DNA from: Lysobacterales bacterium
GTDB lineage: Bacteria; Pseudomonadota; Gammaproteobacteria; Xanthomonadales; SZUA-38
Assembly (NCBI GenBank): GCA_028285525.1
Contig: JANQOZ010000023.1
Coordinates: forward strand, 1-64,000
Reading direction: 5' to 3'
Length of the DNA stretch: 64,000 bases
Shown: piece after piece, positions 56,182 to 64,000 of the stretch
How positions within the stretch are numbered: position 1 is the first letter of the stretch
Layout of the letters: every line of letters begins with the position of its first letter
The notes under the pieces: generated by a model
Databases searched by the model: none
What the model was told of the DNA's origin: nothing
Seen by the model: the letters and a program-made list of their open reading frames with translations, nothing else
Translations under genes and position numbers: made by a program

Positions 56182-57081
56182 ATGATCAGACACGCGCTTT
56201 CAACCCTGCTATTTGCCTGCTGTTTCAGCGCAACGGCAGAAAACCTGACTCTGACCGGCAGCGACGCGTTTGTCGCCATGCAGAAGACCACATGCGGCAC
56301 GGTCGAGGCCGGCGTGATCCGCTACGGGGTTTTCGAAGGCCGGGCCTACAGCCGCATTCCCGGCGAAAAAGATCGCCATATGTTTGACCTCCTTGGGGTG
56401 AACGTACGCCACTGTAAGGTCAGCGAAGATCCGGAGCGGGGCCGATCCTTCCGGAGCGTTTCTCGAGAGATCATGGTCTACCTTGATCCAGAGACGGGAG
56501 AGCTCATCGACAGCTGGGAAAACCCGTGGACCGGCGAGACGATCAAGGTGCTCCATGTCGCCAACGATCCGGTGAACATGCGGGCGCCGAGATACGAGCG
56601 GGAGGCTGACGGCAGCTCCAACCTGTCTATGCCGCTGCGGCGCTACGGCGACATCACCGCGCGGTCTTCAGAAATCCCGCTGTTTTATACCAACCCCTTG
56701 GGCGGCGACTATCAGCCTTATGTCGGTGGGACTTATCACGCCATGGAGATCTTCGACAGCTTTTACGACAGTAAAAAGCTGCTCGACAGCAGCGAGCCAT
56801 CCATTGGTCAATCTCATCTCGGCTGGGTGCGCGTTGCCAAGTGGCTGCCGTGGCTCAAGATGGGCGACCGTCCGGGCTGGATGATCTTTAATGCAACCGG
56901 CTTCAACACGTTTGATCGGGAGCTGCTACCCGAGCGCCTGGTCAAAATCCTCGACCAGCGTTTCCCGGAATACTGGAATCCGCCGCCGCTCGACGACGAT
57001 CGACCCAACGAGACCTCCTGGACCGTCTTTAAGAAGTACATAGAGGAGCACGGCGATGCCAGCAGCAGCGAGGAGCACTAA
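56182..57081 (+). CDS. Exported DUF1838 protein
   Basis: The 299-residue protein has a signal peptide (MIRHALSTLLFACCFSATA) and DUF1838 features: W-E-N-P-W-T-G-E-T-I-K-V-L-H-V-A-N-D-P-V, F-Y-T-N-P-L, and G-W-V-R-V-A-K-W-L-P-W-L-K-M-G-D-R-P-G-W-M-I-F-N-A-T-G. DUF1838 proteins are found in marine and aromatic-degrading bacteria and have no known function. It overlaps the start of the next gene by 26 bp and so leads a three-gene group with the DUF1330 and thioesterase genes. Confidence 0.87.
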   Translation: MIRHALSTLLFACCFSATAENLTLTGSDAFVAMQKTTCGTVEAGVIRYGVFEGRAYSRIPGEKDRHMFDLLGVNVRHCKVSEDPERGRSFRSVSREIMVYLDPETGELIDSWENPWTGETIKVLHVANDPVNMRAPRYEREADGSSNLSMPLRRYGDITARSSEIPLFYTNPLGGDYQPYVGGTYHAMEIFDSFYDSKKLLDSSEPSIGQSHLGWVRVAKWLPWLKMGDRPGWMIFNATGFNTFDRELLPERLVKILDQRFPEYWNPPPLDDDRPNETSWTVFKKYIEEHGDASSSEEH

Positions 57082-57553
57082 GACACCCCGCGGCCGACGC
57101 CGCTGCCTGCGCGCCAGCCTTGTTGTCGCGGGCCTCGTGGCCTGCTCATGGGCACTTGCCGAGGAGCAGGTGCCGGCCTGCGATAAGCCGGTGCTGATGC
57201 TGGTGATCGGTCAGCTCAACAGCCGGGATGCGCTCAAGGAGTATGGGACAGCGCTGCGCAAGCTCAACACCTACCCCGAGCAGCAGGGCTACTACGAGTT
57301 TTCCACCCGCCCCAGCGAAACGTTCGAGGGTCAGTGGCCGGACAACCAGTTCATCATCGGCGCCAACTTTCCCTGCGTGGAGGCGGCCCGAGGATTCTGG
57401 TACTCCGACGACTACCAGGCGATCCGTCACCTGAGGTCCGGGGCCGGAAATATTTCGGTCACCATCCATCCGATGAACGAGGTGCCCGAGTATATCGGCA
57501 AGGCCTCGCCGAAAAGGCTGCTGCCGCCCCAGCCCACCCAGTCGCCGCCTTAG
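57056..57553 (+). CDS. Exported DUF1330-like protein
   Basis: The 165-residue protein has a signal peptide (RCLRASLVVAGLVACSWALA) and a ferredoxin-like DUF1330 domain: V-L-M-L-V-I-G-Q-L-N-S-R-D-A-L-K-E-Y-G-T-A-L, F-E-G-Q-W-P-D-N-Q-F-I-I-G-A-N-F-P, A-A-R-G-F-W-Y-S-D-D-Y-Q-A-I-R. The N-terminus overlaps the DUF1838 gene by 26 bp. Most DUF1330 proteins are cytoplasmic; this one is exported, like its DUF1838 neighbour. Confidence 0.83.
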   Translation: MPAAARSTKTPRGRRRCLRASLVVAGLVACSWALAEEQVPACDKPVLMLVIGQLNSRDALKEYGTALRKLNTYPEQQGYYEFSTRPSETFEGQWPDNQFIIGANFPCVEAARGFWYSDDYQAIRHLRSGAGNISVTIHPMNEVPEYIGKASPKRLLPPQPTQSPP

Positions 57554-57556
57554 TTC

Positions 57557-58132
57557 ATGCAAGGACAACCGATCAGCTTCTCCCGCACCACCATGACGGA
57601 ACTGATGATCCCGGCCTACGCCAACTTTGGCGGCAAGATTCACGGCGGCCATCTTCTGTCGCTGATGGACAAAGTGGCCTACGCCTGCGCCAGCCGTCAT
57701 GCCGGGACCTATTGCGTCACCGTCTCCGTCGACACCGTGCACTTTCTCAAGCCGGTTGAGGTGGGGGAGCTGGTGTCGTTTCAGGCGTCCGTGAACTATG
57801 TGGGCAACAGCTCGCTGGTTGTGGGTATGCGCGTGACCTCCGAAAACGTGCAGACCCGGGTCGTCAATCACACCAACACCAGCTCCTTCACCATGGTGGC
57901 CCGATCCGAGGACGGCCAGAAAGTTCAGGTTCCCCCGCTGATTCTCGAAACTACGGACGACGTGCGACGCTTTTTTGCCGCGCTCAAACGTCGCGAGCTT
58001 CGCCAACGCAACCGAGAAACGATGAAGGCTTACGACCACAGCGACTTCCGACTGAGCGGTGAGGTGGGCGCCGCGCTGACCGACGAGCGTTGCGTGATCC
58101 AGTTGCCGGAGGATGCCTCCAGCAACAGCTAG
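57557..58132 (+). CDS. Acyl-CoA thioesterase (hotdog fold, YciA/ACOT-like)
   Basis: The 191-residue protein has the hotdog acyl-CoA hydrolase pattern: T-E-L-M-I-P-A-Y-A-N-F-G-G-K-I-H-G-G-H-L-L-S-L-M-D-K-V-A, V-T-V-S-V-D-T-V-H-F-L-K-P-V-E-V-G-E-L-V-S-F-Q-A, and N-T-S-S-F-T-M-V-A. These are the cytosolic YciA/ACOT7-type enzymes that hydrolyse acyl-CoA thioesters. The ATG lies 3 bases after the DUF1330 stop, so it is in the same operon. It has a helical C-terminal extension (about 135-191). Confidence 0.92.
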   Translation: MQGQPISFSRTTMTELMIPAYANFGGKIHGGHLLSLMDKVAYACASRHAGTYCVTVSVDTVHFLKPVEVGELVSFQASVNYVGNSSLVVGMRVTSENVQTRVVNHTNTSSFTMVARSEDGQKVQVPPLILETTDDVRRFFAALKRRELRQRNRETMKAYDHSDFRLSGEVGAALTDERCVIQLPEDASSNS

Positions 58133-58161
58133 TTAGCGAACAGCCCGGGAGACTCGATGGG

Positions 58162-59055
58162 CTAAAGGCTCCAAAGCGTGGCAAGCAGCAGCGTCAGGCG
58201 GTAGCCGAAGGTGATCAGGAGGAGGCCCGCCAGCACGATCAGGGTTAGCGCGAGCGCCGGCAGCCGCGCGAACCCATAGAAGCGCCGCAGCGTGAGATAC
58301 CAGTAAACGCCTTTGATGGGCTCGATGCCAAGCTCCATCAACACCCAGGCTGCCGACCGGTAACTGGCCAGCGCCTCGAGACTGAATACCGCAAACACCA
58401 GGTGGGGCCAGAACGACGCGACGACACCGAAGATAATCAGCAGCTCAAAAGCGTAGTAGTGAATGGCGACCACGGTGTGTTCGACCGGGCGGTTCGGCTG
58501 GCGAAACAGAATCAGCTTCAGGAACAGGGCCAGCGCGGGCACCATCAGGAAAACCAGCGTTCGCGCCAGCACGTCAGACCGAACGTTGTACATCTCCTCG
58601 AATTCTGCGAACCCAAGGTTCAGTGCTGACGCCTTATCCGTTGCCCAGGCCTCGGCCGGGATTATCCCGCTGTAGATCTGCTGGCCAATTTGCGACGCGA
58701 GCGGCGTGTTGTATCCGGTGAATGGTGCCCAGGACTGGACAAAAAAATAGACGACGTTCGCCAGGACAAACAGCTGCAGCGGCCGCAGATACGGCACTCG
58801 GCGCCCCGCAAAAAACTCCCCGGCGAGCCCGCCGGGCCGCAGCACGAGCCACCGAAGCGACCGCAGCAGCCTCGAATCCAGATCCGCCAACTGGCTGACC
58901 GCATCCGAGATTAGCGCCGAGACGGACCAGTCTTTATCGACCAACACGCGCTCGCCGCACTGGTGACAGAACGGGCCGTTGAGCACGGCGCCGCAGCTGG
59001 CGCAATGATCCGGCTTTGGCGCCGGATCATTGCCGCTCGCACCGCGCTCAGACAA
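58162..59055 (-). CDS. DUF3667 zinc-ribbon membrane protein
   Basis: The 297-residue protein has an N-terminal zinc ribbon (C-A-S-C-G-A-V-L-N-G-P-F-C-H-Q-C-G), the D-L-D-S-R-L-L-R-S-L-R-W-L-V-L-R-P-G segment of DUF3667, and about five hydrophobic helices. The family is in the inner membrane, with no known role. It ends 29 bp from the convergent thioesterase gene and lies 40 bp downstream of the tricorn protease homolog on the same strand, with which it may be co-transcribed. Confidence 0.87.
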   Translation of the reverse strand: MSERGASGNDPAPKPDHCASCGAVLNGPFCHQCGERVLVDKDWSVSALISDAVSQLADLDSRLLRSLRWLVLRPGGLAGEFFAGRRVPYLRPLQLFVLANVVYFFVQSWAPFTGYNTPLASQIGQQIYSGIIPAEAWATDKASALNLGFAEFEEMYNVRSDVLARTLVFLMVPALALFLKLILFRQPNRPVEHTVVAIHYYAFELLIIFGVVASFWPHLVFAVFSLEALASYRSAAWVLMELGIEPIKGVYWYLTLRRFYGFARLPALALTLIVLAGLLLITFGYRLTLLLATLWSL

Positions 59056-59094
59056 GGGCCTTAAATCCCAGCACCAGACAGCCCGCGCCGGTGC

Positions 59095-62000
59095 CTACTC
59101 GCGGGCGGCGCGGGTCGGAAACGGCGGGCGGGTTGGCTTCTTGTAGGCGCGGTTCTTCAGCCCCGCCAGCGCCAGCTCAATCGCCTTTTCCAGCTGCGGG
59201 TCTCGACCGGCGTTGATCTCGCTGGGCCACTGAACGACCTCAACATCGGGGGCGACGCCCACGTTTTCGACGATCCAGCCGTCTTCATTCCAGATGGCCA
59301 GATTAGGCGCGGTAATGCCGCCACCGTCCATCAGCGGGGGAAAACCGAGGATACCGACCAGGCCGCCCCAGGTGCGTGTCCCAACCACGGGCCCCAGCTC
59401 ATACTTCTTGAACATCCAGGGCAGAAGGTCGCCGCCCGATCCGGCGTTTTCGTCAGCGATCATGACCTTCGGACCGTATACGGCGCCCCGCGGGCTTACC
59501 AGATCGTCGCCGTAGCGCATCGCCCACCAGGCGGCGAACGGTCGGCTCAGGATGTCGATGTAGTAATCGGCAAACAGGCCGCCGCCGTTATAGCGTTCAT
59601 CGATGATCATGCCCGCTTTGTGAGACTGGGGATAAAAGTAGCGCTTGAAGTACTCATGCCCCGCGCCTGCCGTATTGGGAACGTGGACATAGCCGATTTG
59701 ACCGTCGGTGGCTTCATGAACCTTCCGCATGTTGTCCTCGACCCAGTGACGGTTACGCAGGGACGCCTCATTGGCGATGGGGGTCACCTGAACCTGACGG
59801 GTCTCTGCGCCGGGCGATTCGGCCACCGTCAGGGTTACCGGCCGCCCCACCTTCTGCTCAAAGTAGCGAAACAGGCTTTCGTTCGCGGTAATTGCCTGGC
59901 CGTCGACCGCGAGCAGGAAATCACCCGCGTTCACCTGAACACCGGCCGCGGCCAGCGGCGCCTTTAGCTCCGGACTCCAGTTCAGCCCACCGTAGATTCG
60001 TTCGATTCGATAGAGGTTATTCTCGATCCGATAGTCGGCCCCCAGAAGCCCCACCGAGACGTTCTCGGGATCCTCGATGGTGTCGCCATCGGTTGAGTAG
60101 CTGTGCCCAACCGCCAGCTCGCTGGCCATCCAGCGCATAACCCGCAGCAGGTCGTCTCGGGTCGCGACATGGTCGACCATCGGCCGATAGCGCTCCCTGA
60201 CCGCGTCCCAGTCGGCGCCGTGATAGTTGTCAGCGTAGAAGTAGTCCCGGTTGATGCGCCAGGCCTCGTCGAAGATCTGCGCCCACTCCTTTCGGGGCTC
60301 CACCCGAACCTTCACGTTGTCCAACGCGAGCGAGCCCTCGCCCGGCTTGATTTCGGCGCCTGCCGGGACGACAAACCACTGACCCTTCTGCAGGTAGAAC
60401 AGCTTCTCACCGTTAGCGCTGAGCTGAAATGCGGCCACGTCTGCCGCCAGCGTTTTGATTTCGCGATCTTCGAATGAAAAATGCTTCAGCTCACCGGCTC
60501 CACCGAACGCTTCGAAGGAGGTCTTGCCCGTGGTCTCGATCCAGTAAAGGGTTCCGGTCTTGCCAACGGCCAGGCTATGACGCGTCGCGGCTTCTCCCGG
60601 GACAACCTGAATCCGCTGATCCAGCCCGTCAAAGTCGACGCGTGTCTCCGCGTCATCTTCATTTTCATCTGTCTCGGCGTCCTCCTCTTCCGCTTCCTCA
60701 GACGCACTCTCCTGGATTGCCACCTCGTCGTCCTGGGGCGGCAGCGGATTGGGGCCGTCCGCTGCCAGGGTTGCCACATAGATCTGATGTTTCATCGTGA
60801 CGTCGATGCTCGACTGGGCGAACCAGTCTTTCAGCGGCCCGGCCTGAGTTGAAGCGAGCATGTAAAGCTGGGATCCGTTCGGATCGAAAACCGGATGACT
60901 GACCTCCGCCATCCCGTCGGTCACCCGCTGCGACTCACCGCTCTTCAGATCATAGAGATAGACAACCTGCGTCAGACCCGCGTCGTTGACGGTGTAGGCC
61001 AGCCACCGTGAATCCGGACTGAAGCTGTAGCTCATCGTGATCACCGGGCTGTACACGGGCTCCTGAGCGACGCGCTTCACCGACCCATCGGCCACGCTTA
61101 CCAAGTGCAGGGCCAGCGCGTTATCGCGGAAGGCGAGCTGCTGACTGTCCGGCGACCAGACGGGATCAAAGTAAAAGCCCGCGCCCTCAAGCTCGATGCG
61201 GCGAGTATCGCCGTCCGGCATCGTTTTGATGTGCAGGCCATATTCGCCGCCCTGATCAGAAAACCAGGCCAGGCTCGCGCCGTCGGGAGACCAGGCAGGG
61301 CTGCGATCATGAACACCGGAGGTCTCGGTGATCGCCTGAGGAAAGCCCTTCTCGGCCGGGACGGTGACAATCTCGCCGCGGTATTCCAGCGCAACGCGTT
61401 GACCATCGGGCGCAAGATGTGCGTCGCGGACCCACTCTTTGCCGCTGGCCCATCGCGGCCGTGCCTCGCGGAGGTCGGAGGCAGCGCCGACCTTCAGCGC
61501 TGACACCGCCTGGCTCTCAGGCTCAAACACCTTCAGCTGTCCACCGTGTTCAAACACGATCGCGTTGTCACCCGCGCGGGCGTTCAGCACCGGGAATTCG
61601 TCGAACTCCGTCAGCTGCTCTACCTGGCCGCCGGAGAAGCGAAACAGATTGAACTCCCCGGCCCGGTCAGAGTTGAAGTGCACCGTGTCGCCGATCCACA
61701 TCGGATCGGTGTCGTTTGAACCCCCTTCGGGTTTGGGGATCTCGACAACGTCGTAGTCATCCAGATCCATGATCCAGATGCGGCTGATCGTGCCGCCGCG
61801 ATAGTTCTTCCACTGCGTATGCGCGGCGCGATGCGGCGTGTAGGCAATCTTTTTTCCATCCGGCGACAGGGACGCCCGAAACCCCGTCGGGACCGGCAGA
61901 CGCGTCGCCGGACCGCCGGTGACCGCTACCGTGTAAAGATGGCGATGGCGGCGGGTGTGCACGCTCCGGGCGCTCGAAAAGAGCACCTGTTTACTGTCGC

Positions 62001-62358
62001 CGCTGAACCCGAGCGTCAGGTCCAGGCCGGGGTGCCAGGTCAGTCGCTGCACGGTTCCGCCGGCAGCGGGCATCACGTAAACGTCGGTGTTGCCGTCATA
62101 GTTTCCGCTGAAGGCCAGCCAGCGTCCGTCGGGTGACAGCACCGGGTTCGACTCGGTTCCCTCGGCGGTGGTGACCCGCCGGGCGATGCCGCCGTCGCGG
62201 GAGGCGATCCAGATGTCGTTGTCGTAGACAAAAGCCAGCTGATAGCCGCTGATGGCCGGAGACCTCAGCAGACGGGTATCCGCGGTACTGACCGCGGGAC
62301 TCTCAAAGCTGGCGGTCAGCAGCAGCGTGGCGAAAAACACAGGCAGAAATAAACGCAC
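59095..62358 (-). CDS. Tricorn-type S41 protease homolog (exported)
   Basis: The 1087-residue protein starts at a GTG (62358) with GGGAG 8 bases upstream, followed by a signal peptide (RLFLPVFFATLLLTASFESPAVS). The longer frame adds a stretch without signal features. Residues of about 30-560 form WD40/Tol-B-type beta-propellers (repeated S-P-D-G-x-x-L-A-F). An acidic insert (about 630-655, SEEAEEEDAETDENEDDAE) precedes a tricorn C1 region, a PDZ-like domain (about 820-900) and the S41 core with ADENAGSGGDLLPW holding the catalytic Ser. The family trims peptides; bacterial forms are periplasmic. It is the only proteolytic machine besides the CHAT protein in the window. Confidence 0.93.
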   Translation of the reverse strand: MRLFLPVFFATLLLTASFESPAVSTADTRLLRSPAISGYQLAFVYDNDIWIASRDGGIARRVTTAEGTESNPVLSPDGRWLAFSGNYDGNTDVYVMPAAGGTVQRLTWHPGLDLTLGFSGDSKQVLFSSARSVHTRRHRHLYTVAVTGGPATRLPVPTGFRASLSPDGKKIAYTPHRAAHTQWKNYRGGTISRIWIMDLDDYDVVEIPKPEGGSNDTDPMWIGDTVHFNSDRAGEFNLFRFSGGQVEQLTEFDEFPVLNARAGDNAIVFEHGGQLKVFEPESQAVSALKVGAASDLREARPRWASGKEWVRDAHLAPDGQRVALEYRGEIVTVPAEKGFPQAITETSGVHDRSPAWSPDGASLAWFSDQGGEYGLHIKTMPDGDTRRIELEGAGFYFDPVWSPDSQQLAFRDNALALHLVSVADGSVKRVAQEPVYSPVITMSYSFSPDSRWLAYTVNDAGLTQVVYLYDLKSGESQRVTDGMAEVSHPVFDPNGSQLYMLASTQAGPLKDWFAQSSIDVTMKHQIYVATLAADGPNPLPPQDDEVAIQESASEEAEEEDAETDENEDDAETRVDFDGLDQRIQVVPGEAATRHSLAVGKTGTLYWIETTGKTSFEAFGGAGELKHFSFEDREIKTLAADVAAFQLSANGEKLFYLQKGQWFVVPAGAEIKPGEGSLALDNVKVRVEPRKEWAQIFDEAWRINRDYFYADNYHGADWDAVRERYRPMVDHVATRDDLLRVMRWMASELAVGHSYSTDGDTIEDPENVSVGLLGADYRIENNLYRIERIYGGLNWSPELKAPLAAAGVQVNAGDFLLAVDGQAITANESLFRYFEQKVGRPVTLTVAESPGAETRQVQVTPIANEASLRNRHWVEDNMRKVHEATDGQIGYVHVPNTAGAGHEYFKRYFYPQSHKAGMIIDERYNGGGLFADYYIDILSRPFAAWWAMRYGDDLVSPRGAVYGPKVMIADENAGSGGDLLPWMFKKYELGPVVGTRTWGGLVGILGFPPLMDGGGITAPNLAIWNEDGWIVENVGVAPDVEVVQWPSEINAGRDPQLEKAIELALAGLKNRAYKKPTRPPFPTRAARE

Positions 62359-62471
62359 TTGGCAGGCTCCCGGTTCGTGATGAGCGGACGTTAGCAGATC
62401 CGGCGTGGCGTGGTTACCCCGCGGTCGAGTATTCTTGGCGCCTGACCGATGTTCTTCTCGAGGCGCATTCC

Positions 62472-62930
62472 ATGAATCGATCCAAACCAACGCTCCTGGC
62501 TTCTTTCCTCGTACTAGCGTTGCTGTCGACAGCAACGGTCCTGGCGGACGCGCCGGTTAAATTCCCGAACAAGCAGTATCCGGACTACCCGTTTTCCGAG
62601 GCGGTGGCCCACGGCGGCGTACTCTACCTGTCCGGAGAGATTGGTACGGGTCCGGACGGACAGCTGGTTTCCGGCGGGATCGAGGGAGAAGCCCGTCAGA
62701 CGATGAACAATATTCAGAGCAAGCTCGAGCGCCACGGCCTGACCATGGATGACGTCATCAAGTGCACCGTATTTCTCGCCGACATCGCCGAGTGGGGAGA
62801 CTTCAACCAGGTATATGCCGACTACTTTGAGAAGGGCCGCTTCCCGGCACGCAGCGCCCTGGCGGCGTCCGGACTGGCGCTGAACGCGCGAGTGGAAGTC
62901 GAGTGTCTGGCGGCGATGCGGGACAACTGA
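62472..62930 (+). CDS. Exported RidA-family protein
   Basis: The 152-residue protein has a signal peptide (TLLASFLVLALLSTATVLA) and a RidA (YjgF/UK114) domain: F-P-N-K-Q-Y-P-D-Y-P-F-S-E-A-V, L-Y-L-S-G-E-I-G-T-G-P-D-G, V-I-K-C-T-V-F-L-A-D-I-A-E-W-G-D-F, and F-P-A-R-S-A-L-A-A-S-G-L-A with the Arg that binds imine substrates and E-V-E-C-L-A. Standard RidA hydrolyses enamine/imine intermediates in the cytosol; export to the periplasm is unusual and suggests another target. The gene is divergent from the tricorn homolog and 28 bp before the alpha/beta hydrolase gene. Confidence 0.9.
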   Translation: MNRSKPTLLASFLVLALLSTATVLADAPVKFPNKQYPDYPFSEAVAHGGVLYLSGEIGTGPDGQLVSGGIEGEARQTMNNIQSKLERHGLTMDDVIKCTVFLADIAEWGDFNQVYADYFEKGRFPARSALAASGLALNARVEVECLAAMRDN

Positions 62931-62958
62931 TCACCCCACGCCGGGCAAAGGAGATTAT

Positions 62959-63807
62959 GTGCCGCTGCTGAGCCTTGAGGATTTCGATCTTCACTATGAG
63001 GTCACCGGCGCCGGCCCCCCTGCGCTGCTGGTTCACGGTCTCGGATCAAGCGGCGCCGACTGGACGTTTCAGGTCGCGCAGCTCTCGTCATCGTTTCAGC
63101 TGATCTGCCCCGATCTGAGGGGCTCGGGTTTGAGCGGTAAACCGCCCGGCCCCTATAGCATTCGGCAATTTGCCGCCGATCTGTGGCAGCTCATCGACGA
63201 ACTGGGGCTAAGAACCTGTCATCTGGTCGGGTTTTCTCTCGGCGGCGCGGTGGCTCTGGAAATGGCTTTACAGCAGGCGGAGCGAACAGAACGACTGGTG
63301 ACGATCAATGCGCTGCCGACCTACCGGATCGATCACTGGCGAAAGTGGATGCAGGCCCAGATCCAGCTGAATCTCGTGCGGTGGCTCGGCTTGCCCCATA
63401 CCGCTCGCGTGATTGCCAAGCGGATTTTTCCCCATGAATTTCAGGCGCCGATGCGCCGCCGGGTCGAGCAGGTGGTCGGACAAAACGCTAAAGCGCCCTA
63501 CCTGGCCACGTTGCGGGCCCTGATGGACTGGTGCGCCGCCGATCGGCTTCACCAGATCAACAAGCCGACGCTGTTTCTGTCCGCCGAGTTCGACTACACG
63601 CCGGCGGAGGAAAAGCGTGCGTTCGCCGACGAGATCGGCGCCGAGTTTCTGCTGGTCAAAGGCTCGCGCCACGGTACGCCGTTCGACGCGATCACCGCGA
63701 CCAATGCCGTTCTGGCTTCGTTTCTCATGGGTCAACCAGTGTCAACTGAATCTCTTGTCGCCGACACGGAAACGCAATTCGGAATCAATACAAAGACTCA
63801 GGCCTGA
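62959..63807 (+). CDS. Alpha/beta hydrolase
   Basis: The 282-residue protein (GTG start at 62959 with AGGAG 5 bases upstream) has a complete hydrolase set: V-H-G-L-G-S-S-G-x-D-W at the oxyanion loop, D-L-R-G-S-G-L-S, the elbow G-F-S-L-G-G with Ser, S-A-E-F-D-Y-T-P as the acid region and K-G-S-R-H-G-T-P with the catalytic His. It is a normal member, unlike the GxHTG proteins at 38488 and 45174. The substrate is unknown. It probably follows RidA in one transcript. Confidence 0.9.
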   Translation: MPLLSLEDFDLHYEVTGAGPPALLVHGLGSSGADWTFQVAQLSSSFQLICPDLRGSGLSGKPPGPYSIRQFAADLWQLIDELGLRTCHLVGFSLGGAVALEMALQQAERTERLVTINALPTYRIDHWRKWMQAQIQLNLVRWLGLPHTARVIAKRIFPHEFQAPMRRRVEQVVGQNAKAPYLATLRALMDWCAADRLHQINKPTLFLSAEFDYTPAEEKRAFADEIGAEFLLVKGSRHGTPFDAITATNAVLASFLMGQPVSTESLVADTETQFGINTKTQA

Positions 63808-63837
63808 ATTGCGGCGCAGCGCTCACGGGCCTGCAAG

Positions 63838-64000
63838 TTATTCGAAGTCCGCGACAGTAATAACCTTTGGGTCAAACGTGCCGGCACCAGCGGACGCAAC
63901 GTTGCCGATGCGGATCACTCGGTTTCCGACAATCAGGCGCTGGTCGTCTTCTCCAAGCGAAAGAGTGGCGACCGGGTAGCGAGGAAGAAAGCCGATCACG
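63838..64000 (-). CDS. C-terminus of an unidentified protein (partial)
   Basis: From the window end, the minus strand is open for 53 codons (ending RIGNVASAGAGTFDPKVITVADFE) to a TAA at 63838-63840. The sequence has strand-rich motifs (PRYPVATLSLGEDDQRLIVGNRVIRIGNV) but I cannot assign a family. The start is beyond the window. It is convergent with the alpha/beta hydrolase gene. Confidence 0.55.
   Translation of the reverse strand, partial: VIGFLPRYPVATLSLGEDDQRLIVGNRVIRIGNVASAGAGTFDPKVITVADFE

Overview
The window is GC-rich chromosomal DNA with densely packed genes. Its gene content fits a free-living, probably marine or soil, heterotrophic gammaproteobacterium: an RpoH heat-shock sigma factor with a typical RpoH box, an EnvC-like C-terminus, a TonB-dependent receptor, a TRAP binding protein, a tricorn-type S41 protease, PHP-type metallohydrolases and many short acyl-CoA or hydrolase catabolic genes. 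I see no tRNA, rRNA, CRISPR array, insertion sequence or phage gene. Genus cannot be fixed from what is visible.

Layout. 1-60: end of an EnvC/M23-type gene, followed by a candidate CsrA/RsmA-binding small RNA (about 241-392) with its own promoter and terminator. 455-2222: an SDR, then rpoH preceded by a CIRCE-like inverted repeat. 2294-4446: repeat-containing exported protein, YciI-like protein and ChaC (minus strand). 4476-8711: overlapping three-gene unit of sigma factor, membrane anti-sigma-like protein and an exported PDZ-TPR-CHAT protein with an intact His/Cys dyad. 8696-16487: catabolic block (flavin monooxygenase, EamA exporter, hydrolase lacking its nucleophile, HMG-CoA-lyase-like enzyme, family III CoA-transferase, HMG-CoA synthase, GntR/UTRA regulator). 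Two copies of an ATGTC-N2-GACAT palindrome sit at its two divergent promoters. 16579-22992: five-gene cluster of visibly lower GC, with two exosortase-system-type hydrolases, two glycosyltransferases and an FkbH-ACP fusion. 23280-26544: TonB-dependent receptor plus a SUMF1-fold protein, preceded by a large leader hairpin. 26621-28506: MarR regulator with a Cys/His tail, divergent from an exported protoglobin and a thioredoxin-like protein, with two near-identical operators between them. 28628-35429: CehA/McbA metallohydrolase, serine beta-lactamase-like enzyme, a membrane methyltransferase/reductase-fold protein, and a second divergent CoA-transferase/HMG-CoA-lyase pair. 35988-43445: eight tightly coupled minus-strand catabolic genes behind a 9-bp-arm palindrome. 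43538-50670: NicO-like transporter, DUF5694, an atypical alpha/beta hydrolase, a Calx-beta protein built from five exact-length 357-bp repeats, and a DUF3604 lipoprotein. 50742-53013: serC-serA. 53050-64000: NnrU, MFS, pirin, DUF1838, DUF1330, thioesterase, DUF3667, tricorn protease homolog, exported RidA, alpha/beta hydrolase, and the end of an unidentified gene.

Standout candidates for new biology are the sigma/anti-sigma/PDZ-TPR-CHAT operon, the FkbH-ACP glycosyl cluster with its apparent CTG start, the CIRCE-like operator on rpoH, the RsmY/Z-like RNA, the two-operator GntR-type regulon, and the MarR/protoglobin/thioredoxin unit. Start codons were moved from the longest reading frame wherever a ribosome binding site, signal peptide or overlap argued for it; these choices are stated in each entry.
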